From Desulfobacteraceae bacterium (GTDB taxonomy: Bacteria > Desulfobacterota > DSM-4660 > Desulfatiglandales > Desulfatiglandaceae), in the NCBI GenBank assembly GCA_013203065.1, contig JABMQV010000065.1, positions 1 through 6,274 of the forward strand: a stretch of 6,274 nucleotides of DNA, given 5' to 3'. Shown in pieces: positions 1 to 6,274 of this stretch. The notes under the pieces are model-generated. The model was given only the letters and a program-made list of their open reading frames with translations, ran no database searches and was not told the origin of the DNA. The translations under genes and the position numbers were made by a program. How positions within the stretch are numbered: position 1 is the first letter of the stretch; every line of letters begins with the position of its first letter.

Positions 1-2702
1 CGTTCCTTGATCTGGAAGGCCGACGCCCCAAAACGCCGGTAGAACTGGATCTCCGTATCCTTGTGATCAAAAGGAACATCCGAATCGAACCGTTTGGAAT
101 AGCTTTCAAACGCCTTTCCATACTGGCCCAGGAGAAAATAGATGTTCCCCAGGTTCAGGAGGAGGTGTGCATTGTTTTCAGGATCGTTTTCAGGGTTGTT
201 CAAAAAATATGCCTTCCGGTAAGACCGGAGGGCTTCCTCCAATCGGCCGGGTTCACCGTGGACCGTTTCCAGGACCTCCAGCACATAGCCCATGGTCTGG
301 TGGAAGTATTGGACCTGTCCCTGTTTTCGAATGGCCTTTTGGATCAGGGAACGGGCCTCATCCAGCGCCTTTTTTCCTCCTTTGTATGTCAGGCACAACC
401 CGGTGGTGTACAACAAAGTAGGGTCTTCCGGATTCCGGTCAAGGGCCTTGCGATAGTCTGCCAGGATCGCCGGTATCTGTTTTCTGGCGGCAGCACATTT
501 TATAAAACCCCTGTGCGCCTGAACATTGTTAGGGTTGTCACGAATCAGGTCCAGGAAGATCTTCTGGGCGGAGGGAACTTCCCCCAGGCGATAAAGGAAC
601 TCCCCCGCTGCAATGGATTTCTTGACATAATCCAGCTTGGCCAGACGGTAAAGGTGGTCTTCGTAGGGCTGGATGGTCATCTCTTTTTCATACAGATCCA
701 GGGCCTGTCTGAATCTTTCCTCTCGATAGAGGATTTCGGCCAGTGCCAGCCGGGCCGCAGCAGTCTGAGTGGGGATAACGGGAAATCGTTCCAGAACCTG
801 CCTGTACGCATTCTTGGCGCGGCTCCATTCGTCCGCGGCAAAGTAGATGTCGCCGATGCGGTTCCACGCCCCCATTGCAAGCTTGGGGATTGTCAGTCGA
901 TATTCCTCGGCAATACGGGCCAGCAGCCTGGTCCGGTCTTCCGGCTTTGAAGACCCGGATTCTTTTATGCTTAAATCCAGAATCCGCTCAACGGCCAGGT
1001 CAGACCATTGCGCGACATCGGGGTATTTCTTTACGACCTTTGCATAGCCCGGAAGCAGGCTTTCCGCCTTGCCCACCCGGCCGAACAGATCCGTGCGAAG
1101 GACCATGGCCTCCGCCGTCTGCGCCCGGGGAGTGGACTCGGTTTTAACGACCCGATCCAGCAGGCGAATCGCCTTCAGGAGGGAGTCGGAATCCCTGCCC
1201 AAGTCCGTCAGAAGACGCGCTTCCTGAATTCGGCTTTGGGCCTTGATGAGAGGGCGATCGGGGTGACGTGCGGATAGGGATGTCAGCTGCTGGAGGGTCT
1301 CCTCAAGGACCCGTTTCCGCTGTCTGGTGCCGTGGGACCTCTTCCAATTTCGCCGGGCAGTGAGGCTGATGAGGCGTATGCGGGACAGGACCGATTCCGG
1401 GAGGGTGGACCCAAATGACTCACTGGTCAGCCGATAGGCCTGTTCGGCCAGGATCGGCCTGTCCATCCGTTCATAAAGTCTGGCGATAGCATAGGCGGCC
1501 CTTCCGCCAAAGGGTTTTTGTCCGGAAAAGGTCTCCAGTACCTTATAGTAGCCGAGGATGGTCAGGTGGTCGTCCCGTGGCACCAGGGAAGACAGCTCTT
1601 TGACCAGCTCCATCTGGGCCTTGCCGTCACCCCGGCGGGGAATTTCACCTTCCAGCGGGAGTGCCCATACGTTCCCCGTGCCTTTCCGGGTGGAGAGGAA
1701 ATAGAGGCTGGAATCGGTCGTCAGGGGGGTATAGGCAGAATAGGAGGCGGAGGTGATTGGATAGGCCCGGTGGATTTGAGGGCCTGTCTTTGACCTTATC
1801 CTGTAGATCACGCTGTTGTCATCGGAGGTGATGGATCCATCCCTGTTTGTGTGCAGCGAGAAGCGGCAGAAATAGATGTATTGCCCGTCCCGGGACCATG
1901 CCGGAAAGAGATCGCGGTGGGCGCCCCGGGTAAGGGCGACGGTTTTGCCGGTGTCCAGGTGCGTGATGAAAATGTCTCCGCCGGGATCGTCCCTCACAGA
2001 GACAAAGGCGCACTTCTTTCCGTCAGGTGATATGGCGGGAAAGGCGCCGTCGCCGCCTACCTCCAGGGGGATGGGTCGGTGGGAGCCGTTGCCAAGCCCT
2101 AAAGAGACCAGGTGCCAGGCGGAATCGCCGGGTCTCATCTGTTGAAAATAGAGGGTCCTGCCGTCCGGTGAGAAACAAGGGGCTCCGTCGGCCGTGTCTC
2201 TATTGGTAAGCCTTCGGGGCCCTGATTTAGGATTGTCCACTTCCAGCAGATAGATATCACCCTTGGCATCGTAATCGGTTCCCGCAAAGGCCATCCACCT
2301 CCCGTTTTGAGACAGGGCAGGGGAGGATAGATTGCCCGTGGTGTGATAAAGCTGTCTGGGCAGGATCAGTTGGTCCGGATCCGGAGACCCGATCCAGACG
2401 CGGGAAAAGCCGTTGTCGGTAAACAGGTACACCATTCGCTTGCCATCACCGGAGACCGCGGCGTACAGAACGGTGTCGGATTGAAACGTTACCTGGGCGG
2501 GGCGATTAATGGGCAACGGCAAGGGCGAAGTTGATTTGGATTTTGGAGGGAAGAGGGTGACGGGTGCGGGGGCTACCCTGTCTGTATCCCCGGTGGATGG
2601 TGTGCCGAAAATACCGATCTTTGAGCAGGCCGCCGGCAATGCCAGAAGGGCACAAAGAAAAAGGCAGTGGACAAGCCGTATAAATTGATTAAGGCGGGTC
2701 AT
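1..2702 (-). CDS. Probable lipoprotein: six-bladed TolB-like (PD40) beta-propeller fused to a long TPR solenoid (3' end outside window)
   Basis: The frame is open from the ATG at 2702 to the window edge: 900 codons without a stop, so the C-terminus is missing. Residues 1-26 form a signal sequence, with a basic start, a hydrophobic core and then LPAAC. Cys26 is the likely lipidation site, although the lipobox is imperfect (Pro at -3). A low-complexity Pro/Ser linker follows. Residues about 75-355 carry six propeller repeats of PD40/TolB type: SGDG at 84, SQNG at 131, SPDG at 178, SPDG at 225, SRDG at 270 and a degenerate TTDS at 328, each followed by a hydrophobic strand. Spacing is 47, 47, 47, 45 and 58, and the last interval holds an Asp/Asn-rich loop. 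From about 395 to 880 the protein is helical with TPR-like units, clearest at 608-645, 646-682, 797-836 and 841-872. The start is set by the 4-bp overlap with the upstream gene. By analogy with the families it probably acts as a periplasmic or outer-membrane protein-binding scaffold. Its partner and exact role are unknown. Confidence 0.9.
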   Translation of the reverse strand, partial: MTRLNQFIRLVHCLFLCALLALPAACSKIGIFGTPSTGDTDRVAPAPVTLFPPKSKSTSPLPLPINRPAQVTFQSDTVLYAAVSGDGKRMVYLFTDNGFSRVWIGSPDPDQLILPRQLYHTTGNLSSPALSQNGRWMAFAGTDYDAKGDIYLLEVDNPKSGPRRLTNRDTADGAPCFSPDGRTLYFQQMRPGDSAWHLVSLGLGNGSHRPIPLEVGGDGAFPAISPDGKKCAFVSVRDDPGGDIFITHLDTGKTVALTRGAHRDLFPAWSRDGQYIYFCRFSLHTNRDGSITSDDNSVIYRIRSKTGPQIHRAYPITSASYSAYTPLTTDSSLYFLSTRKGTGNVWALPLEGEIPRRGDGKAQMELVKELSSLVPRDDHLTILGYYKVLETFSGQKPFGGRAAYAIARLYERMDRPILAEQAYRLTSESFGSTLPESVLSRIRLISLTARRNWKRSHGTRQRKRVLEETLQQLTSLSARHPDRPLIKAQSRIQEARLLTDLGRDSDSLLKAIRLLDRVVKTESTPRAQTAEAMVLRTDLFGRVGKAESLLPGYAKVVKKYPDVAQWSDLAVERILDLSIKESGSSKPEDRTRLLARIAEEYRLTIPKLAMGAWNRIGDIYFAADEWSRAKNAYRQVLERFPVIPTQTAAARLALAEILYREERFRQALDLYEKEMTIQPYEDHLYRLAKLDYVKKSIAAGEFLYRLGEVPSAQKIFLDLIRDNPNNVQAHRGFIKCAAARKQIPAILADYRKALDRNPEDPTLLYTTGLCLTYKGGKKALDEARSLIQKAIRKQGQVQYFHQTMGYVLEVLETVHGEPGRLEEALRSYRKAYFLNNPENDPENNAHLLLNLGNIYFLLGQYGKAFESYSKRFDSDVPFDHKDTEIQFYRRFGASAFQIKE
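171..194 (-). repeat. In-frame 12-bp tandem duplication in the propeller-TPR gene
   Basis: Two adjacent 12-bp units, 171-182 and 183-194, differ at one base. On the coding strand they read CCTGAAAACGAT then CCTGAAAACAAT, encoding PEND-PENN at residues 837-844. They lie in the turn between two TPR-like helix pairs, where a four-residue length change would be tolerated. This looks like a recent slippage-type duplication inside a coding region. Confidence 0.6.
2699..2702 (-). promoter_or_regulatory. ATGA stop-start overlap coupling the lipoprotein and propeller-TPR genes
   Basis: The TGA stop of the DUF1318 gene (2701..2699) overlaps the ATG of the propeller-TPR gene (2702..2700). The 15 nt before this ATG (CGTGGGTTTTAAAAA) lack a convincing Shine-Dalgarno match. 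Translation of the downstream gene therefore probably depends on termination-reinitiation by ribosomes finishing the lipoprotein. This fits co-production of two interacting or co-localised proteins. Confidence 0.75.
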
Positions 2703-3286
2703 TTTTTTAAAACCCACGAGCCGTCTTCTCTTTGAATTTTTTCGCCGGGAAGGGCATTTTCCCGGTTGATGTTTCCAAAGACCTGACGGATCTTGGGAAG
2801 ATCAGCAATGGTAAAATCCTCATTGATTTCCACTACCCGTTTCATCACCACATCCCTTGCAGCGTTGACCTCCCGTATGACAGCGTCGTATTCTTTTTCA
2901 GGGTAGCGGGAGACAAAGGCCTTGAGGTCTTGGGGGACGTTGTCTTTTTTCATTGGGAAAGGGGTCAAAAGCCCCTGGTTGTTTTCTCCGGCCCAGCCCA
3001 GACGTTTGAAGGCGTCCACATCGTCGACGTGGAAGGCCAGGGTCTGCATGGCCTCAATGGCGTCCTTGTATCCCTGGCTCTTGCGCGGAGGGGGCTCAAT
3101 TTTCCCCTGGGGGTCCACTCCGCGAACCGAGGCCACCAGCAGCATCTCCTGGCTCAGGGAATTATAGGACCCGAGAACCTGGTTTTCGAGGGCGGTCCGC
3201 TCGCTCACCACGTTCACCTGAACATCGGCAAGTGTGCAGCCGGTGAGAACAACGAGGGTCAGCACGAGAAGAGATATCCATTTCAT
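2699..3286 (-). CDS. YdbL-like DUF1318 lipoprotein
   Basis: This is a 195-residue protein with a clear lipoprotein signal: a Met-Lys start, a Leu/Val-rich core and the lipobox LTGC, with lipidation at Cys17. Thr follows the cysteine, and the absence of Asp at +2 suits outer-membrane sorting. The C-terminal 60 residues match the YdbL/DUF1318 pattern. A helix containing VNAAR is followed by a hydrophilic helix and the closing LPGEKIQREDGSWVLKK, which corresponds to the PGEYVQ..GKWVRK ending I recall for E. coli YdbL. At 195 residues it is nearly twice the length of E. coli YdbL (about 108). The extra residues, about 18-130, include a short beta-prone stretch (VQVNVV) just after the lipid anchor. 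The start is fixed by an excellent Shine-Dalgarno site and the signal peptide. It follows the YdbH-like gene by 58 bp and overlaps the next gene by 4 bp. In E. coli YdbL is a soluble periplasmic modulator of the YdbH-YnbE lipid-transport bridge, so lipidation here is a difference. Family assignment is firm, exact role inferred. Confidence 0.88.
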   Translation of the reverse strand: MKWISLLVLTLVVLTGCTLADVQVNVVSERTALENQVLGSYNSLSQEMLLVASVRGVDPQGKIEPPPRKSQGYKDAIEAMQTLAFHVDDVDAFKRLGWAGENNQGLLTPFPMKKDNVPQDLKAFVSRYPEKEYDAVIREVNAARDVVMKRVVEINEDFTIADLPKIRQVFGNINRENALPGEKIQREDGSWVLKK

Positions 3287-3344
3287 GTTTATTCCTCCCA
3301 GGTCTCAGACAATGAAAGGCTCAAAACGGAAGTTTGGGATCATT
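3287..3344 (-). other. 58-bp intergenic gap without a separate ynbE-type gene
   Basis: This is the only non-coding stretch in the window. It holds the Shine-Dalgarno site of the next gene and no convincing hairpin followed by a T-run, so no terminator is supported. The only reading frame in it is a 12-codon ATG frame (3343..3305) with no ribosome binding site, which is too short for a YnbE-like lipoprotein of about 60 residues. The gap is consistent with continued transcription through all three genes. Confidence 0.7.
3294..3298 (-). promoter_or_regulatory. Shine-Dalgarno site of the DUF1318 lipoprotein gene
   Basis: On the minus strand GGAGG lies 7 nt before the ATG at 3286, within the context TGGGAGGAATAAACATG. 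The near-perfect match and ideal spacing fix the start codon. They also suggest that this gene is translated efficiently in its own right rather than only by coupling to the upstream gene. Confidence 0.85.
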
Positions 3345-6274
3345 TTAGGGACCCGATGACACCAGCCGAATGGCGCCGTCTTTTTCCACGATGATACCAT
3401 CGGCAGAGATGGTTTTCAATAGATTTATGAGGGGGTCAAGGGCTGAAAGGCCGTTTTCAAGCCGTGCGTGGATAGGCAGGCCTGCCATATTAAACCGTTC
3501 AATACGCGGCAGGCGAATGCGGACACCTTTCACCGCCACCTCCCCCGACAGGGACAGGTTGCCGTAACGCACTTCGAGGGTGATCCAGAGGGGGGTGCCC
3601 ACCCGGAGCAGCTCCCGCTGTTTTACAATGCCTTCATTGCTTTCATAAGGGTCGAGGGCATAGAGGAATCGCTCAAAAGTCCTGGAACCGATGCGGGTCA
3701 ACTGCAGGGTCAGACGTGCGCCGTAGAGCAGTTGTTCCGGATCGCTCGTCAGGGGGACATGGAGGGAAATCCGCCCCGACAGGTCTGCCGGGTCAAAAGG
3801 ATCTGATTGCTGGTTTTGTGCTCGCTGGATCGGCCGGGGGAGCAGCAGGTTGGGGTCCAGGCCTGAGAAGGAGCAATTGGTTTCCAACTCAAAACCTTTG
3901 GGGTTTTTTCTGACATAGAGCTCCCCGACAACACTGCCTCCCATAAGGTCAAACTGGAAATGATCAATAGAGGGGAGAGATTTTACGAGACGAAGGTTCA
4001 GTTCATAGTTTGAAATTTCCAAAGGAAGGTTCCCCGCCTCGATGCTGGCTGACGCAAACGTAACCGCCGGTCGGGAGGCCAACCGGCCACGGAGATCGTC
4101 CATGAGCCTCTTTGCCACGGCCTTCTGGGCCTCTGTAAAGGCCAGTGTCTTGGCCTGGCTCTGAAGCACTTCTCTCGATAAGAGGTCCGGGGAGGGGTCT
4201 TTCCGAGAATGCCTCTTGCCCGGGTGGCCCAAGAGGAGGTCTTTCCTCACTTCAAGGTGAGTCTTAAGGTCTGTAATCTCCACCTTTCGACCATATTTGA
4301 GGTCCAGCCCGGGGCTGTCCAGCCAGCCCATTGCCCTGATCTCATTTTCGCCCGTCAGGTCAATTTGAACCCCCGCTTTCAGGGAGCCCTTCAGGGCGAC
4401 GCCTTTTTTGAGGAAGGAAAGGTTTTCGGCTGAACCGGCGCTGATTCTTGCGGTGATTGACCCCTCTCCCTTTTCAAGAAACGCGGCAAGGGGGGATCCC
4501 GGTCCCTTTCTCAGAAAGTGATCGATCCTGTTCAGTGACAGGTCAAGGGATTGGTTGAGGCCCAGTGGCTCAACATCGATGGCCTCTGAGAATCGAATCG
4601 ACCGGAGTCCCTCCTGGGCCCCTGAGAGCGAGAGTGAGACCTGCAATGGGGTTTTGAGCCTTCCTAGAGAGGGAAGCTCTTCGATCCTGCCCAGGAAGAG
4701 TTTCCCGGCAACGGATCCCTCTTTTAAACCCTTTGACAATCTCAGGATCAGCGGTGCTTCCGTTCGGATCTGAGAGGCCTTAAGCCGGCCATTCTCTGAA
4801 AGGGGCAGGTTCGCCTCCACATCCTTCAAGTTTGCTGTTACCCGGAGGTCTTGGAGGAAACCGGTGTTTTGAAGTCTTTTGTAGAGACCCTCCCCGACCG
4901 ATGAGAACCCTTTTTTCTCCCGGTCTGTGGGCAACCTTCCCTGAAACTTCCATTCAAGATTCACAACCCCTTTGAGATCAAATTGGGGGGGGAGGCGGGT
5001 GGCAAGAAGGGGGACAATCTCATTTAGGTTGAGGGTGACATCTCCGGCGGTTTTCAGAGACTCCCGGCCCAGGTCGCGGATTGAGGCCTCCATGCGGGCA
5101 TTCAAAAGGTTTTTCACATCAATGACGGCCCGAACCTTTTTCACATCAACCTGTAATGGTTGCAGTTCCATTAAGCGGAGGTCTGACAGATCGACAGTCA
5201 GCTCCAGACCAGAGTCGATGGGGCCATAGGGAGGAGTTTCCAGGTGAAAGGCAGGCGCTGAAATGAAAACCCGGCAGGTGTTGATCGTCAAAGGCCGTTC
5301 TGACCCGAGAATACATCGGGTTTGAAAGGTGTGCCGCAACGAGGGGATCTCCATTTCCTTTGCGACGCTTACCCCTTCAAGTGTGCCCGACTCGTGGAAA
5401 GTGACGTTACCCTTGAGACCAAACAGGGACCCTTTGGATCGGGCAATATTCTTGGCAACTACCCGAAGTGTGGGAAAGGCCAGACGTTTGAGGCGTATGG
5501 TTTTTTTGCCGGTGAGGTGGAGATTTTCCAGCTTTAAACCGGCAAGGAAATCGGCCTGGCTTGGGAAGTTTGACACCATCTGAACGGTCCCCTTCTGTAA
5601 TTGGAAGCTGAGCGCTTCGGCTGAGAGGGTCCCGTTCCCGGTTTTGACCCGGATGACGGGGAGTGACACAGACAGCTCGTTTAGCCCCAGTCGCATCAGA
5701 CCTTCGGAAGGCGAGCCGGTGACGCGCATATTATTGACACGTAGCTCGGGCGGGGGGGCTCCCTGCTTCATACCAAAGGAAATCCCCTGGGGGGCGAAGG
5801 GACCGCCCAGAAGGAGCAGTTCCTTCAAGTCAATGAGAAGGGAGTTTACGGTGAGATCCGCCTGGGGGTGAGGACCGTTGATCCCCCTCAGGGCCGCCTG
5901 AAAAGAAAGTCGGCTCCTATCCTGGATCTGAATTTTGCCGGATTTGACGAAAAGATCCCCCTTTCTTAGGTTTAGGACACCCTCTTGGGAAAAGGCAAGG
6001 TTGAGCGGCCCAACACGGTTTTTCTTGAGGGGCCCCCCGGATGCGGCCAACTCGTTTCCCTTTACTCGCAGACGAAAATCCACAACATCCTCGGGATTAA
6101 GCAGTGCCTTTAGGGTTAGTTGAATTTTACCCGATGGATTCGGGAAAGAAGCAGAAAGGAAGGGGCGGGCCACATTTGAAAGGGGAGCCAGGTCCAGATC
6201 CAGCTGTCCGTTTAGACCCATCTTGGAAAGGGCCCCCTCTGCAGAAAGGTGCAGGCCGGGAAGCCCTCCTTTGA
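3345..6274 (-). CDS. YdbH-like AsmA/TamB-superfamily inter-membrane transport protein (5' end outside window)
   Basis: The frame is open from the right edge to a TAA at 3347..3345: 975 visible residues, C-terminus complete, N-terminus missing. An ATG at 6221 is internal. The frame continues upstream of it to the edge with no ribosome binding site, so it should not be taken as the start. The protein is built of alternating amphipathic beta-strands with frequent LKG, LSGE and GSL turns and almost no cysteine. This composition is typical of AsmA-like proteins, which form a long hydrophobic beta-groove across the periplasm. A typical element is GGSVVGELYVRK at about 776. A helical, charged insertion lies at about 675-732. 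The C-terminal 120 residues (LYALDPYESNEG, then RIERFNMAGLP, then a helix and the final strand) resemble the C-terminal YdbH region. I did not recognise a specific ortholog. The YdbH assignment rests on this C-terminus plus the adjacent DUF1318 gene, the same partnership as in E. coli ydbH-ynbE-ydbL. The inferred role is phospholipid transfer between inner and outer membrane. A generic AsmA-family protein remains possible. Confidence 0.85.
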   Translation of the reverse strand, partial: KGGLPGLHLSAEGALSKMGLNGQLDLDLAPLSNVARPFLSASFPNPSGKIQLTLKALLNPEDVVDFRLRVKGNELAASGGPLKKNRVGPLNLAFSQEGVLNLRKGDLFVKSGKIQIQDRSRLSFQAALRGINGPHPQADLTVNSLLIDLKELLLLGGPFAPQGISFGMKQGAPPPELRVNNMRVTGSPSEGLMRLGLNELSVSLPVIRVKTGNGTLSAEALSFQLQKGTVQMVSNFPSQADFLAGLKLENLHLTGKKTIRLKRLAFPTLRVVAKNIARSKGSLFGLKGNVTFHESGTLEGVSVAKEMEIPSLRHTFQTRCILGSERPLTINTCRVFISAPAFHLETPPYGPIDSGLELTVDLSDLRLMELQPLQVDVKKVRAVIDVKNLLNARMEASIRDLGRESLKTAGDVTLNLNEIVPLLATRLPPQFDLKGVVNLEWKFQGRLPTDREKKGFSSVGEGLYKRLQNTGFLQDLRVTANLKDVEANLPLSENGRLKASQIRTEAPLILRLSKGLKEGSVAGKLFLGRIEELPSLGRLKTPLQVSLSLSGAQEGLRSIRFSEAIDVEPLGLNQSLDLSLNRIDHFLRKGPGSPLAAFLEKGEGSITARISAGSAENLSFLKKGVALKGSLKAGVQIDLTGENEIRAMGWLDSPGLDLKYGRKVEITDLKTHLEVRKDLLLGHPGKRHSRKDPSPDLLSREVLQSQAKTLAFTEAQKAVAKRLMDDLRGRLASRPAVTFASASIEAGNLPLEISNYELNLRLVKSLPSIDHFQFDLMGGSVVGELYVRKNPKGFELETNCSFSGLDPNLLLPRPIQRAQNQQSDPFDPADLSGRISLHVPLTSDPEQLLYGARLTLQLTRIGSRTFERFLYALDPYESNEGIVKQRELLRVGTPLWITLEVRYGNLSLSGEVAVKGVRIRLPRIERFNMAGLPIHARLENGLSALDPLINLLKTISADGIIVEKDGAIRLVSSGP

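Noticed and set aside
63..950. A 295-codon plus-strand reading frame
   Set aside because: It is antisense to the propeller-TPR gene, whose frame is continuous here with clear TPR-like helices. The plus-strand translation has no recognisable domain and no ribosome binding site.
3305..3343. A 12-codon ATG frame in the 58-bp gap (MIPNFRFEPFIV) considered as a remnant ynbE or leader peptide
   Set aside because: It has no Shine-Dalgarno site, no signal peptide and no lipobox, and it is far too short for YnbE.
3330..3360. A possible weak inverted repeat (GGGTCCC ... GATCCC) at the end of the YdbH-like gene as a terminator
   Set aside because: The complementary arms are short and imperfect, with no T-run after them, and the next gene starts at once on the same strand.
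2732..3394. A 220-codon plus-strand reading frame opposite the lipoprotein gene
   Set aside because: The minus strand encodes a recognisable lipoprotein signal and a DUF1318 C-terminus with an excellent ribosome binding site. The plus-strand frame is a shadow that also crosses into the end of the YdbH-like gene.
6219..6221. The ATG at 6221 as the true start of the YdbH-like gene
   Set aside because: The frame is open upstream to the window edge with beta-rich sequence of the same character. There is no ribosome binding site, and a protein of this type needs an N-terminal membrane anchor or signal, which is absent after this ATG.
3345..6274. Substrate-specific naming such as a dicarboxylate transporter for the YdbH-like protein
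   Set aside because: That label is a legacy family name. The sequence shows an AsmA-like periplasmic beta-groove protein with no transporter-type membrane segments in the visible part.

Overview
The window is gene-dense and reads entirely on the minus strand. It holds three consecutive genes with almost no spacing, so it is probably part of one operon transcribed from right to left. Every product looks destined for the cell envelope. The many beta-rich AsmA-like repeats, two lipoprotein-type signals, and the YdbH plus YdbL (DUF1318) pairing all point to a Gram-negative (diderm) bacterium. The moderately high GC and the style of the proteins resemble Deltaproteobacteria/Desulfobacterota, but that placement is only an impression.

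Layout in order of transcription: (1) 6274..3345 is the C-terminal 975 residues of a very large AsmA/TamB-superfamily protein of YdbH type. Its N-terminus lies beyond the right edge. (2) After a 58-bp gap containing a strong Shine-Dalgarno site, 3286..2699 encodes a 195-residue lipoprotein whose C-terminus matches YdbL/DUF1318. (3) Overlapping that stop codon by 4 bp (ATGA), a reading frame runs uninterrupted from 2702 through position 1. It gives at least 900 residues: a signal sequence with a probable lipidation cysteine, a six-bladed TolB-like (PD40) beta-propeller, and then a long TPR-type helical solenoid. Its C-terminus lies beyond the left edge.

In E. coli, YdbH, the small lipoprotein YnbE and the periplasmic YdbL work together. 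YdbH is an inter-membrane bridge for phospholipid transport to the outer membrane, YnbE completes the bridge at the outer membrane, and YdbL modulates the YdbH-YnbE interaction. Here no separate ynbE lies between the two genes, the YdbL-like protein is itself lipidated, and a large propeller-TPR protein is translationally coupled to it. The most interesting hypothesis is therefore a variant YdbH-type lipid bridge with a merged YnbE/YdbL-like lipoprotein and a large accessory scaffold. No RNA genes, mobile elements, CRISPR arrays, terminators or promoters could be supported, and no stretch over 300 bp is non-coding.
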